A stretch of 64,000 nt of DNA from NCBI GenBank assembly GCA_946811185.2, contig OX328101.1, positions 25,218,122 to 25,282,121 of the forward strand, written 5' to 3'. A program made the translations under genes and the position numbers. Positions 9,780 to 21,239 of this stretch are shown piece by piece. Within the stretch, counting starts at the first letter, position 1; each line of letters starts with the position of its first letter. Below the pieces are notes generated by a model that had not been told where the DNA came from, made no database searches, and was given only the letters and a program-made list of their open reading frames with translations. The DNA comes from Hippopus hippopus (lineage: Eukaryota > Mollusca > Bivalvia > Cardiida > Cardiidae).

Positions 9780-10842
9780 TCAAGCATGTAAAAATACTGT
9801 GAAAAAACCCACCCCAGCGGTGCCAATTATGACCCCTGGTATCTTGGTAGAGGTCCATAAGATGAAGCTGCAAGTCAAAGGTGGTGGCCAAAGAAATTAC
9901 CAATAGGACCAAGACAGTTTGAAAAGTTTCTACTGTAATATATATAAGCCTATGTAAAACTTATGACAAACCCCACCCCAGCAGTGCCAATTATGACCTC
10001 TGGGCTGAAATTTAAACAATCTTGGTAGAGGTCCACAAGATGAAGCTGCAAGTCAAAGGTGGTGGCCAAAGACATTACTGCTACGACCAAGATGGTTTGA
10101 AAAGTTTCTACAATAATATATATAAGCCTGTGTAAAACTTGTAACCCCATGGGCAGGGCTAATTTCAACCTCTGTGCTGCAATTGAACAATCTGGTAGAT
10201 GTGTACTAGATGAAGCTATATGCCATATTTTGTAGTCCAAGGCTACAAGAATATTCTAAGGTTTCACTATATCTAAGCCTGTGTTAAACTTGTGTCCAAA
10301 GGCACAAGACCAACTTTGAACCTGGTGGTGAAATTTGAACAGTCTTGGTAGAGGTTTACTATCTACATGCCAAATTTGGTAGACCTAGGCCTCATGGTTT
10401 GGACCAAGAAAATTTGTGATTTTTTCTAAAGAATATCACGTCAAAATGGTAATCCTTGGGCTGGGCTTATTTTGCCTCAAGGCTGACATATGAACAGTTA
10501 TGGTGGAGGTTCACTAGATGAAGCTACATGCCAAGTATGGTAGCCCTTGGACGTATCACTTGGACATGAAGATTTTTAAAGATTTGCCATTTTTTGTTGC
10601 TGTGGCAACCAGAGTTCTGCAGAGAACTAAATTCTTTGAGCACCTTTAAAAGAGGAAAATTTCTTTGAGGTTTGGTGGCAATTGCCCTCGTAGAGGGAAA
10701 GGAGAAGATGGTAAAAGGAATTGTTGCCACACTCAATGCACAATTTTATGACAAAAGATGCACTGATACATGATGTATGATAGATGTTGACTGACCACTG
10801 TAGCTCACCTTGAGCACTTTGTGGTCAGTTGAGCTAAAATGT
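9780..10842 (+). repeat. Old AHT element with tandem units
   Basis: About four units of roughly 170 bp share GAGGTCCAYAAGATGAAGCT and ATATATATAAGCCTRTGTAA. They are followed by GTTGCTGTGGCAAC (10596-10609), a decayed X-box, and a TTGAGCACTTTGTGGTCAG end with GCTAAAA. Divergence between units is much higher than in the 25-38 kb copies. Confidence 0.7.
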
Positions 10843-11304
10843 TGGTAAAGAAGTGATTTCAATTAACCAATCAGCCACAGACCTTTCAAATATACATGCA
10901 GCCAGCAACTTTTTATGAGCGTTACATAAGTTTATCGAAATATTCTAAAGTTGTTTCCCAATCTAGGCACTATCCATTGAATCAAAAGTAATTAAACATG
11001 ATTTGTTAATCCAAAAGTATATACATAATTCATTTCTATCTAAAAAACTCGATTTATTGCTATGTTCTCTTGGGTTTGCTACATATGTGCAATCATTAGG
11101 GATCAGTACAGAAATTCACAAAGGTAATAAAAAGATAAAAGTACTTAATTACATGTTAATAAAGCTACAGAATAATGTTGCAACAATGCCCCCATGGGAC
11201 TTAAAGACAATTCCTAACCCATCACAACAGAGATTATTTTTACCCTTTACAAGATGACACCCCATCCCCCACGTATTTTCAAAGCCATTTTCTTCAGGGT
11301 TATA

Positions 11305-11533
11305 TTAACCCTTTACCAAACAATCCCTGGTTTTAACGACCCTGAGGAAGAAGCCTTCTGAAAACATTGTGGGAAAAGGAGAAAATGCTGGTAATCAGCA
11401 TTTTCTCCTTTTCCCACAATGTTTTCTACTCTTTAAAAGTCAAGTTTCAATTTTTGATTCGTGTTTATTTTGTTGTCTGCAAATGCTTTCAATTTGCAAA
11501 AGTCTAAAATTTTGTCGTTTGGTAAAGAGTTAA
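11305..11533 (+). mobile_element. TPM MITE, full length
   Basis: TTAA is on both sides over exactly 229 bp. Centre CTGGTAATCAGC has one change. Confidence 0.9.
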
Positions 11534-12479
11534 ACCATGGGATATTTTAGTGAAGGGTTGAGGAATACTATTAATTAGTATAAGTGATGTATAGGAAAAC
11601 TGTTTCAAGAAAAGGAACTTGTTTCTTTGAATTGTATGCACCACATTTTGGGCTCCTTTTCAAACATTTTTGGAAGCAGTTTATAACAGCCTGTGAAAGA
11701 CACTGTTTGTGTACTGAAATGGGTAATACTAGTATCATGACCAATTACTGCTGAGCAAAAACACAGATTTCCCTCGATTCTAGTTGAAATTTGATTACAG
11801 ATGCATAAATGGCACCAATGCACCAGAGCCTCTGAAAAGTGATCTGAATTATGACATCAGTGTTTAGATATATCCCCCTAATGCCTAGTATTATTTTCTC
11901 CAAGTATTAATTTAGGGACATTTTCTATTCCCACAGAGATTTCTGTTTCCAAAAACCAAGTGTAGTGTTTTGTCATTGAGTCCAGTGAACCAATCCTAGT
12001 AATTTGCTAAGCTGCAAACAGTAAAGCTCTGAAAGACGACCTGAATTACATTATCAGCAATTTCTCCTTTCTTTCTTATTTGCTGCCAGGATAATTATCT
12101 GGAGTTCAGATGTATACAACAATGACCTACTTTTGATAATACATGTAAGCCCCTCAAGATGTTGCTTTCTGTTTATTACATATAGAACATTAGCTTCTGT
12201 AATGATAATATGGAAATAAGGTCAGGTATCTTTTTTTCTAGTAATGAGCCAATCAACAATGTTTATTATATAGCTGGGCTAGACATCAGTGTTTTTATGG
12301 GGTTTCTCCCACCTCATCCCAACAAGAAATGGCATCCATTCATTATTTATGTTCATGTGCCATGAAACTGTGCCCTGACACCCAAAAACAAAGATCTATC
12401 CAGAAATTCTGGATACTGGATCGAAACTGGTCCTTAGTGATTCAACCTTACGGGTGTGTTTTACTGTATTTATGGTCTT

Positions 12480-12600
12480 ATTGAATGAGCCATTTGTACT
12501 TCGGAGAGGGACTTTATAAGCTTTCGTTAGCTTTTGTCGCAATCCTTTAGTAACTAATTATTACAAATAAATATGTTTAAACTAACCTTACAGTTATCAA
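12480..12600 (+). repeat. Possible SINE tail fragment
   Basis: AATAAATATGTTTAAACT near 12567-12584 is shared with the 3' end of the SINE at 29476-29691. The upstream sequence (CTTCGGAGAGGGACTTTATA) is not shared, so this may be another family using the same tail. Confidence 0.4.
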
Positions 12601-12832
12601 TGTTTCATGTGCTTTATCTATAAACCAGAATTAATAAGTCATTTTTAGACTTATCAGAAAGACGCCAAAATATGACAAAGAAATTAGAAAAATTTGTAAG
12701 GAACAAGATGTAATGTAGACATAGTTTGTGTTATCTATCAAGTTTCCCTTTGTATTTATCAAATGCATCTCTTGATAATCTCATTCAACTGCCTGATATT
12801 TATCTGCCAGATAACTCATTTCTTCCACTATT

Positions 12833-13059
12833 TTAACCCTTTACCACATTAACCCCACTTTTAAGGACCCGGAGAAAGAAGCTTTTGAAAACATTGTGGA
12901 ACAGGAGAAAATGCTGGTAACCAGCATTTTCACCATTTCTCACAATGTTTTCTACCCTTCCTATAGCAAATTTCAAATTTTCATTCACATTTATTTTGTT
13001 GTCTGCAAATACTTTCAATTTGAACTCATCTAACATTCTGTCGTTTGGTAAGGGGTTAA
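12833..13059 (+). mobile_element. TPM MITE, full length
   Basis: TTAA is on both sides over 227 bp, with a mildly asymmetric palindrome (TTTTCACCATTTCTCACAAT in the right arm). Confidence 0.88.
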
Positions 13060-13177
13060 CATCTGTCACATAATCATTACATTAGGGACTAAACATTAAC
13101 ATTACTCTTTGTTGGTCAAAAAACTTTCAGGAGGGATAACTAATTATGAAAATAACAAAAATAATTTAGGGAAAGGG

Positions 13178-13372
13178 TTTAAAGTTCGATATTCATGAGC
13201 AGCACTATGGCAAAAGGAGGTTCAGTGCATCTCTGTGCTGCATGCAGAAAATCTACTAATAGCAGAAAGTTTCGAACAACATTAGCCTGAGCCAACAGTG
13301 CAGACTGACATAGGTTGATACTTTTTGTGGATGCATTAAACTCCCTTTTCAGAGCATGGCCCATATAAAAAG
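13178..13372 (+). mobile_element. GC-hp MITE copy
   Basis: Arms GGCAAAAGGAGGTTCAGTGC and TGGATGCATTAAACTCCCTT flank a decayed inner hairpin (TTAGCCTGAGCC / CAGACTGACATAGG). It is the same family as 21697-21945. Confidence 0.65.
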
Positions 13373-13549
13373 CATCTGGGTAAAAATATTCATCAGCAAA
13401 TCGGGGCTGTCATTGCTCTACTGGATAATAACAAAAGTAAGCCATAATTAGCATAATAAGTAACAATTTTCAATTAGAAGTCTGTAATCCATGTAACAGT
13501 CATCTGAAAGAAGTCAATCCATAGACTAACCATACTAAATATGTTTCAA

Positions 13550-13910
13550 TTTTGACCTATAGTTTTTGACAAGAAGATTTTCAAACACTGAAGAATGGCT
13601 AAAATGGAAATAATGAACCACACCCACCACAACCATGTTTCTTGTCTGATCAAGATCCTATAATTATGGAATTTAAACAGGTCTACCTGAGGATCATTCA
13701 TTTGAAATATGAAAAAATTCTGAACAAGAGTTTTGACAAGCAGATTTGTAAAAGTTGCTAAATGGCTTACTTAGCAATAAGAAGTCATGGCAGCATAGAA
13801 TCACTGACACAGAACAGACTCCTATCCATGACAAATCCTTGCTGGCCTATGGCCATGGGAACTAAAACCAAAATCCTGAAGTTCTATTATAAAGGATAAG
13901 CCTCACCTGA
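13550..13910 (+). repeat. Decayed AHT-like sequence
   Basis: Phrases such as TTTTTGACAAGAAGATTTTC and CCACCACAACCATGTTTCTT resemble the 30-36 kb arrays. No ends are preserved. Confidence 0.4.
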
Positions 13911-15652
13911 GCCCCCAAAAGGATATAAATTCAACTCCATGTATTGTAATTCCATACAACATTCTATCAATGTTATCCAGGGTTCATTCTAGAATATGCC
14001 CTTGCAATACGGGTGCATAATTTTTCATTTATGGCACATCAGATATCTAATATTAGGGTATTATTTGTTTATTTTTTTTTAAAGTGTAAATTTGATAAAC
14101 AGGATTTGTTCTCCAGTTTCACATTGTGATGGAGGTATCAAATGCAGGCATCCTAACAGGTGACCAGTGAACTGTTGAGGGGCCTCTTACTGGTTATTAT
14201 TTTTGTTGGTGTGTCATCCCATATCATGCAATCATCAGCATACTTCTAAACATATTGAAATGTCACGTTTCTTCAGTCATGCAGCACAATAATATTCCTA
14301 GCAGACAATATTATGTTCTTTTGGGCAAAAATGATAAAAGAAATAGTCTCTGCCAAGGCATCACTGACAATCAATTTGCACATAAAGTGATGAACAGGAC
14401 ATTGTTGAGGGCAAAACCAGCGAGAAAGAAATTTGTGCGTATCTATTCCAGTCTGTGCTATATGGCTTGGTAAATTTTGATTTCGACATACTGTAGTTTT
14501 TGCTTCTAGAAATATGTTCACAGAAGATCAAACATTTTTGTAATATGCACATGTACAAGGTAAACAGAGAGTAAAGATAATTCGGGCAGTAATGGAAGAA
14601 CTATACTTTGGGTTACAAGGATGATAAGATTAGAACACAGTGGTTGCATGTTTTCTCAGGTCTCCACAAATTTCTCTGATGGCCCCTAATATTCTGATGA
14701 AGGGGCCTGTTGGCCCTACAGATTTAATTTCTAGAATAAACCCTGCTGGTATCTCCACAGAAAAACATTACCTTTTATTAAACAGTCAGGAATGCATGAA
14801 TAAGTGAACTGTCTGCTTTCATTAACTTAAACTCTGGTTTTAACATGTTATTGAAAGTAGCAAAAAAAAAATATTTTCATTGATTTGTATGTGCGTCTTT
14901 TTTTATATAAGAATTTCCGACAGGCAGACGATTTTAAAGTTGACATGGAGAAAAGCTCAATCAACAAGTAACAAAGAGTGGGTTATTTTGAATTAGATAC
15001 TCATAGGTTTTGAAAAAAAGATCACCTTCAGCTTCTCTGTAAGTTTTTCCCCTATTCTCTAGAAAATTTTGAATTATGACATCAAATTATTTAACTTATA
15101 TGAGTACTTCTGAGGAAATAAAATTTCCTGTAGTTACTCCTAAAATTTGGGAAAAAATCAACATATAATAAAAGACCACTGAGAGCTACAATCACATATC
15201 ATCTGAAACTGACCAGAGCATTTTTTGTACAAAGGAAACCTTAATATTGAATATGTGAAACATATCATTTATTTTGAAAAAATGTTTTTCGTTTTGCTAA
15301 TTTCTGCCAACACACAAATAAAAACTTTTATGGTATCTGGGTCACAGTTCTCTTACATTCATTATTATCTGCTAATTCAACAGCTTACAGAAACCAAGCA
15401 TTCAGTGTGTAATAATTCTTATACATAAATATTCATAACAAGATCTGTAAATAAAATCGAAACTTCTCCCTTGATGAAGCAACAAAAATTGGCAATAATT
15501 ATTGCCAAAGGCCAAGGAGATATGGCGGTAAAGCTAGTCACCCAATTTACAGTACCTGAACCACTACATCTTTTAGTACGTAGCAAAGCACGACATACTG
15601 AAACAACATAATGGACAATGAAATGACAAAATAAAGCCCGAAGATTGGTATT

Positions 15653-15932
15653 TGACCCATAACCAAACAATCCTGTTTATATGACCCTAACAATGACAGC
15701 ATTTGAAAACATTGTAGGAAGAGAAGAAAATGCTGGTAACAAGTATTTCCAATACTTTCCAACTTTTTCAAGATGAATCCCACCATTTGAGCCACATTTA
15801 TCTTCTGCAAAGGCTTTCTGTTTAGATAGGTCTAAAATTTCTGATTGGATAGGTCTAAAATTTCTGTTTGGATTTAGGTCTAAAATTTCTGTTTGGATAG
15901 GTCTAAAATTTTGTCCTCTAGTGAGTAATTAA
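15653..15932 (+). mobile_element. TPM MITE with a 22-bp tandem expansion
   Basis: The TPM head CCATAACCAAACAATCC and centre CTGGTAAC are present. Near the 3' end the segment GGATAGGTCTAAAATTTCTG is repeated about four times (15823-15912), lengthening the copy by about 50 bp. Confidence 0.75.
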
Positions 15933-16010
15933 CCCTAGCCTACTATGCTCAAGTTCTGTGGCTTCTTGTGGTTTGATCTTGGATCTACAATGTCTGATTT
16001 AATCTTAGTA
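15929..16010 (+). mobile_element. QG MITE fragment
   Basis: It starts at TTAACCCTAG directly after the TPM and carries GATCTTGGATCTACAATGTC. Confidence 0.5.
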
Positions 16011-16395
16011 ATTCAGAACTCATGACAGCAATTTTATTTACCATATTTCTCCTCATAAAAGCACCCTCCCTAGTAGTAGCTCCCCACCAGAAAAACCCCT
16101 AAATCATGATAACCTAATGTACATTAGTTGATTAAAATGACGATATTTGAAGAATTTGATGAATATTTCCTTTAATTTGATTAATATTTCCTCTTAACAA
16201 TCACTAAAACACAAAGAAATACAAAATTGGACAGATTTTTTGCTTTGCAAATTGGGTACAAAATAAAGGCTCCCTATTCATGTTTTGCATAGCTCCTGGA
16301 GCTTTTATTAGGAGGAATACGGTAAATGTTTTACTTTCTTTTAAAATATGCCAAACTTGTATGTTATGAGGATAAGATTACTCTCTACACTTTAC

Positions 16396-16624
16396 TTCAC
16401 TCTTTACCAAACAATCCCGGATTTTAACGACCCTTGGAAAGAAGCCTTTTGGAAACATTGTGGAAAAAGGAGAAAATGCTGGTAACCAGCATTTTCTCCT
16501 TTTCCCACAATGTTTTCTTCTCTATGAAGGATGAATTCCAGCATTTAAGCCATCTTTAATTTGTTGTCTGCAAATGCTTTCGATTTGGACCAGTCTAAAA
16601 TTTTGTCGTTTGGTAAAGAGTTCA
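16396..16624 (+). mobile_element. TPM MITE, full length, TTCA on both sides
   Basis: It is exactly 229 bp, but the 4 bp next to both ends read TTCA rather than TTAA. The palindrome is intact with centre GGTAACC. It ends 144 bp from the Syt7 C2B-start exon. Confidence 0.9.
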
Positions 16625-16767
16625 AGAAGACTGTGCTATTATCAGCGACAGAGAAAATGCAGACATAGCTCTAGAAATCTGTGTTGCAACTTCCTGTAAC
16701 TGATGAGAATGAACCCTTATTTATACTAAAGATAAATGTTACAGACTAACATTAAACAATGGCTTAC

Positions 16768-16882
16768 CTGATGCACCTGTGATGTCTTTTGCTTTGAGAT
16801 CCTTAGCTTTAATTACTATCACAGTTAGGCGGCCCACATTGGGCTCATAGCACAAAGACAGAAGTAGCTCCCCAAGCTTTCC
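16768..16882 (-). CDS. Syt7: Synaptotagmin-7-like, exon for start of C2B
   Basis: This short exon is below usual ORF length limits but is unmistakable. On the minus strand a pyrimidine-rich tract ending CAG precedes GGAAAGCTT, and the exon reads [20 protein letters not shown], then [18 protein letters not shown], before [15 protein letters not shown] is the hallmark beginning of synaptotagmin C2B beta-strand 1, and [13 protein letters not shown] is loop 1 with its two calcium-binding Asp residues. The exon is 115 bp. It enters in phase 0 from the 41 kb exon (…CKDSR joined to GKLGE) and leaves in phase 1, so its last base completes the Asp codon with the first two bases of the 9026 exon. Confidence 0.93.
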
Positions 16883-16916
16883 CTGTTAAAGAAAAAAAAA
16901 TATCACTATACTTAAA

Positions 16917-17092
16917 CTGTTAAATGTTAAGACTCTACGAAAATGTTGAATAGGGCTTTTGACAAATAAAAAAACCTTTTGGGAAAAGGTGAAAATGCTG
17001 GTAACTAGGCATTTCTCTCCTTACCCTAGGATGTTTTCCAGCCTTTAAAAAAAGCTTCTGTAGTTTGTAAAAGCTTTAATTATGGAAAACTC
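16917..17092 (+). mobile_element. Degenerate TPM MITE copy
   Basis: It is recognisable by GGGAAAAGGTGAAAATGCTG followed by GTAACTAGGCATTTCTC and GGATGTTTTCCAGCC. It lies immediately upstream (minus sense) of the C2B-start exon. Confidence 0.55.
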
Positions 17093-17588
17093 TTAACCCT
17101 TTACCACACAATCCCGAGTTTTAACGACCCTTGGATTGACTGATTGATTGATTGTATGGTGTTTAACACCGTTTTCAACATTATTTCAGTTATATCGCGG
17201 CGGCCAGTGCACCTATCCATGCTTTCCTGGAGTCTTTTACCAGTACTCCGCACAATCTTCTTTCCAAGCCACTGGCTGCTTTCCCACATAATCGTCGTCG
17301 AAACAATGGTCAGCGGTGGGAGAGGAATGAATCCTGTCGCAGTGACTATCATCAATCCTCAGAAAGAAATTGGCCGAGCCAGGGGTCGTAACGACCCTTG
17401 GAAAGAAGCCTTTTGAAAACATTGTGGGAAAAGGAGAAAATGCTGGTAACCAGCATTTTCTCCTTTTTCCACAATGTTTTCTACCCTATCAAAGAAAAGT
17501 TGCACCATTTGAGCCACATTGAAATTGTCATCTGCAAATGCTTTCAATTTGGACAAGGCTAAAATTTTGTCATCTGGTAAGAGGTTAA
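17093..17588 (+). mobile_element. TPM MITE split by a SINE
   Basis: TTAA bounds the whole 496 bp. Removing the SINE (17135-17388) and one 13-bp duplication leaves exactly 229 bp, the standard TPM length. Confidence 0.92.
17135..17388 (-). mobile_element. tRNA-derived SINE with 13-bp target duplication
   Basis: TAACGACCCTTGG occurs at 17122-17134 and 17389-17401. On the minus strand the body ends with AACGGTGTTAAACACCATAC followed by (AATC)n. The tRNA head is cut off at the CCCCTGGCTCGGCC region, so this is a 5'-truncated insertion. The tail resembles molluscan V-type SINEs from memory; that assignment is tentative. Confidence 0.88.
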
Positions 17589-17599
17589 ATCATGTCACT

Positions 17600-18035
17600 T
17601 GTTTCACTCTGTGCCAAACAACAAAATCTTTGAGTCTACCAAATTCAAACTGTTTGGAGATGATAAACATTGCTCAAATGCGAGTTTTTACTTTGAAAGG
17701 GTAGAAAACATTGTAGAAAATATCAAACCTTTTTTTGTCCAATGTTTCAGAAGTCTAATCGTTTGGGCTGTTAAACACAGGACTGTTCACTACATGGGCA
17801 AATCTTTATCAGACAACAATATTTTAGACATGACAATTCACAAGCACTTGCAGAAAACCAATAAAAAGTGGCTGAAATGTTGGTTTATCTTTGAAAAGGT
17901 TGAAAATAGTGTTGAAAATTGAGAAAATGTTGGTTAACAGGGTGTTTAACTTTTCCTTTGATGTTTTCAAAAGCCCTAATCCTCAGGGCTGCTAAAACAA
18001 AGGACTGTTTGGTACAGGGTTCAGAGTCATTTGCT
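17600..18035 (-). mobile_element. Two degenerate TPM copies in tandem
   Basis: Heads TGTGCCAAACAACAAAATCT (about 17611) and TTATCAGACAACAATATTTT (about 17807) each lead to a decayed GTAGAAAACATTGTAGAAAA or GTTGAAAATAGTGTTGAAAA segment. The ends are GGACTGTT and GGACTGTTTGGTACAGGG. Confidence 0.6.
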
Positions 18036-18331
18036 GTTCAACTATTGCTTCTCACATCCTGCAGCAGACAAATTTTTGATATAAAAGGTTTTGTTGAAAA
18101 TCAAGTTATAGCATGAAAGAAACAATTTTGGAATCTTGAAACAAACAAAAATGTCCTTTTCTTAATCTTTTTCTCCTGTGAACCAGTTCTACTAATTGCA
18201 TGTCTCAATATACAGGCTGTACAGTAAGGGGTCAACAAGAGCAGAGCTCATCCGTAGAATTACAGTGTCTGAGAAAATTCATTACTCAGAGCTCTTTCTG
18301 ATTAATTTGTTCAATCTGACTCGCATCCCTT

Positions 18332-18460
18332 ATTAACTCCTTCCACTCTAAAGATGCTCAACCCTGCTCTTGTTGCATTTGTGGACAGTGAAGATCAGGA
18401 ACAGACAGCACAGAACATGCAGTCTGATCTTGGATCTACACTGTCTACTATTTTGTAAAG
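18332..18460 (+). mobile_element. QG MITE copy
   Basis: It opens TTAACTCCTTCCACTCTAAA and has CACAGAACATGCAGTCTGAT followed by CTTGGATCTACACTGTC. Confidence 0.6.
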
Positions 18461-18536
18461 TATTGTGACCAAAACAACCTTGAAATAGAAATACATGTAA
18501 CTGCATTTTTTCCCCCTTAAAAAAAGGTCCATTTTA

Positions 18537-18755
18537 TCAACCCTTGACAACATAATCCTGAGTTTTAACAACCCTTAGAAGGAAAGTTTCTGAAAGGATT
18601 GTGGGAAAATAAGGAAATACTGGTAACCAGCATTTTCTTCTTTGTCTTCTACCCTTTCAAAGATGATTCCCTTCATTTAAGTCACCTTTTAATTGCCATC
18701 TGTATATGCTTTCATTTTGGCCAAGTCTGAAGTTTTGTTGTTTCGTAAAGATTAA
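18537..18755 (+). mobile_element. TPM MITE copy, diverged
   Basis: Head CAACCCTTGACAACATAATC and tail GTTGTTTCGTAAAGATTAA are recognisable. The right palindrome arm is deleted after CATTTTCTTC. Confidence 0.7.
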
Positions 18756-18834
18756 TTCAGGGCTCTTCTGATTCACACACTTCCCCAATCAACTCTACAG
18801 CAGGTCAACTTTGCAACACAAAGCCATGGTCACA

Positions 18835-19725
18835 TTTACGGTCATGCATGTAGTTGTCCACAGTTCACTTCAAATGAAATCTGCCATAGTGTTACTATGG
18901 TCAGCTAGGTTGAAGTATGTTCGAATTAGGTTTAAAATTGGCAAAAAGGGGAAACGTAGAAAGTCTAAGTAGGTTGAACTATGTGTAAGTACGGCCAACT
19001 ACATTCAATTGCGAGCAAAGAGGCTAGGGTTAATTAGGTATCACTACGTCTAACTACGGGTAACTATGTTACACTATGTATAAACTACACCCTAATTACG
19101 CACCATTACTGTTGGTAGTGTCAACTGCGTTAAGCTACAGTAAATGTTGTGGCTGCGCCTGGTCAGTATGGGTAAGCTACAGCCATTGTGCTATTGGAAG
19201 TTGACATACTACGAGTAACTACATTACACTACGTATGAACTACATCTTAAGTATACACCATTACTGGTTAGTAGTGTCGAATGCGTTAAGCTACAGTCAA
19301 TGTTGTAGCTGTGTCTGGTCAGTATGGGTAAGCTTCAGCCACTGTGCTATTGGAAGTTGACGAGCCAGAAATTGCTGATTGCTTATTCTACCATGCTGCC
19401 TTGGAAGAAAACTACCATCAACTACAGTACACACTACGGTTAAGTAGGGTTAATTACGGTTAACTAGTGTCAAATACCTTCAAATTACAGTCAAAGTAGG
19501 GTCACAACATCGTAGTTAACCTTAACCAATTTTTTAACATGTTGAAAAATTATGTAATTACTATGGACAAATCATAAGTTCAAACTACGTTCATTACCAA
19601 GTTGAACTACGGTTATCTACGTGTAACTATGTTCAACTATGTTTAATACTTTTAACTACGGCCAACTAACGGCATTCCCCGCTATGATCAACTACGTTAG
19701 GTGTGACCACTGATTTAATTGGACA
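18835..19725. repeat. ACTACG-rich degenerate repeat element
   Basis: About 890 bp are saturated with AACTACG, TAACTATG and GTTAACTAC variants. Two long units (about 19085-19200 and 19240-19360) both contain TAAGCTACAG and GTCAGTATGGGTAAGCT. The block lies between ATGGTCACATTTACGG and ACGTTAGGTGTGACCACTG, whose GGTCACA cores are inverted, suggesting a non-autonomous DNA element. I do not recognise the family. Confidence 0.6.
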
Positions 19726-19866
19726 TACCGAGACTACACTGGGATGAAGGCGTTAAATCCATGTGATGATTATAAAAATGGTCACAGGGTCAGGCACAGC
19801 AATGGGCCAAGGATGCATGTGGAAAGCTCGGGTAACAGCCTTACGTACACCCAAGCACGAAGGGGA

Positions 19867-20094
19867 TTAACTCTTTACCAAACGACAAAATTTTGTACTA
19901 GACCAAATTCAAAGCCTTTGCAGACGACAAATTAAATTTAGCTCAAATAATGGTTTTTTGTCTTTGATAGGGAAGAAAACATTATCGGAAAAGGAGAAAA
20001 TGCTGGTTACCAGCATTTTCTCCTTTTCCCACAATGTTTTCAAAAGCCTTATCTTTTAGGGTCGTTGAAACTAGTGATTGTGTGGTAAAGTGAT
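19867..20094 (-). mobile_element. TPM MITE, reverse, abutting the next copy
   Basis: Head TTAACTCTTTACCAAACGAC, centre GGTTACC, end GTGATTGTGTGGTAAAGTG. It shares a single mutated ATAA with the copy that follows, forming a convergent pair. Confidence 0.85.
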
Positions 20095-20321
20095 AATCCT
20101 TTACCACACAATGCTGACTTTTAACGACCCTGGGAAAGAAGCCTTTTGAAAACATTGTGGGAAAAGGAGAAAATGCTGGTAACCAGCATTTTCTTCTTTT
20201 CCCACAATGTTTTCTACCCTAACATTGCAAAATTGCACCATTTGAGCAACACTGAAATTGTCGTCTGCAAATGCTTTTATTTTGGACAAGGCTAAAATTT
20301 TGTCGTCTGGTAAAGGGTTAA
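20092..20321 (+). mobile_element. TPM MITE, full length
   Basis: The left target is the shared ATAA and the right is TTAA. The palindrome is almost perfect. Confidence 0.88.
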
Positions 20322-20418
20322 GTAAATTATGGTAGTAAGCACATGTGAAAATATGAAGGCAGATGGAGAAAATGCTTTTAACTCCTTACCATACAACAAA
20401 AATGTAGACTTGTCCATA

Positions 20419-20647
20419 TTAACTCTTTACCAAACAATCCTGGGTTTTCACGACTCTGAGAAAGAAGCCTTTTGAAAACCTTGTGGGAAAAGGAGAAAAT
20501 GCTGGTAACCAGCATTTTCTCCTTTTCCCACAATGTTTTTTACCCTTCCCAAAACAAATTTCAATTTTTAAGTCACATTAATTTTGTCATCTGCAAATGC
20601 TTTCAATTTTGACCAGTCTGAAATTTTGCCGTTTGGTAAAGAGTTAA
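20419..20647 (+). mobile_element. TPM MITE nested, first of two
   Basis: It is 229 bp with TTAA on both sides. It sits inside the outer reverse copy and shares its right TTAA with the next copy. Confidence 0.93.
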
Positions 20648-20867
20648 CCCTTTACAATGCCGACTTTTGACGACCCTGCAGAAGAAGCCTTTTAAAAACA
20701 TTGTGGGAAAAGGAGAAAATGCTGGTAACCAGCATTTCCTCCTTTTCCCACAATGTTTTCTATCCTGTCAAGGAAATATTGCACTATTGGAGCCACATTA
20801 AAATTGTCGTCTGCAAATGCTTTCAATTTGGACCAGTCTAAAATTTTGCCGTTTGGTAAAGAGTTAA
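20644..20867 (+). mobile_element. TPM MITE nested, second of two
   Basis: It is 224 bp, TTAA on both sides, head CCCTTTACAATGCCGAC. The right TTAA is where the outer element resumes. Confidence 0.93.
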
Positions 20868-21239
20868 AAGCATTTGCAGACAACAATTTGAATGAGGCTC
20901 AAATGATGGAATTTGTCATTGTTATTGTAGAAAACATTATGGGACAGGGAGAAAATGTTGGTTAAAAGCATTTTCTCCTTTTCCCACAATGTTTTCATAT
21001 GCCATCTTCCTCAGGGTCATTGAAACTCGGAATTGTGTGGTAAAGGGTTAATGAGCAATTCTTCCTTTTGCAACAATGTTTTCAGAAAAAAGAAAGTTGT
21101 CTGTAAGTGGTAATACACTAAAGCAAATGTAACAAATCTCTTTTTTGTGATAGTTATGTTGTCAACACCACATCAGACTACAAAATCATAGACTTCTTGG
21201 AATTATAAACTGTTACAGAATGGTAAATTAAAGTTAAAG

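Larger units (their letters stand above)
9027..16767 (-). other. Syt7: Last intron of the synaptotagmin-7-like gene (phase 1)
   Basis: The GTAAGC donor and TTACAG acceptor define a 7.7 kb phase-1 intron. It holds TPM copies at 9075, 11305, 12833, 15653 and 16396, an old AHT element at 9780-10842 and a GC-hp MITE at 13178. In 11534-12830, 13380-13550 and 13920-15650 I see nothing beyond AT-rich unique sequence and faint repeat relics. Confidence 0.85.
20378..21051 (-). mobile_element. TPM MITE hosting two nested TPM copies
   Basis: The outer element has TTAA at 20378-20381 and 21048-21051. Its own text is 20378-20422 plus 20868-21051, together exactly 229 bp. The break is at a TTAA inside the element (GTCCATATTAAAAGCATTTG once the insert is removed). 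Confidence 0.93.

Noticed and set aside
14255..14521. Overlapping 72- and 82-codon frames on opposite strands in the last intron
   Set aside because: No recognisable domain and no splice signals consistent with the Syt7 phases.
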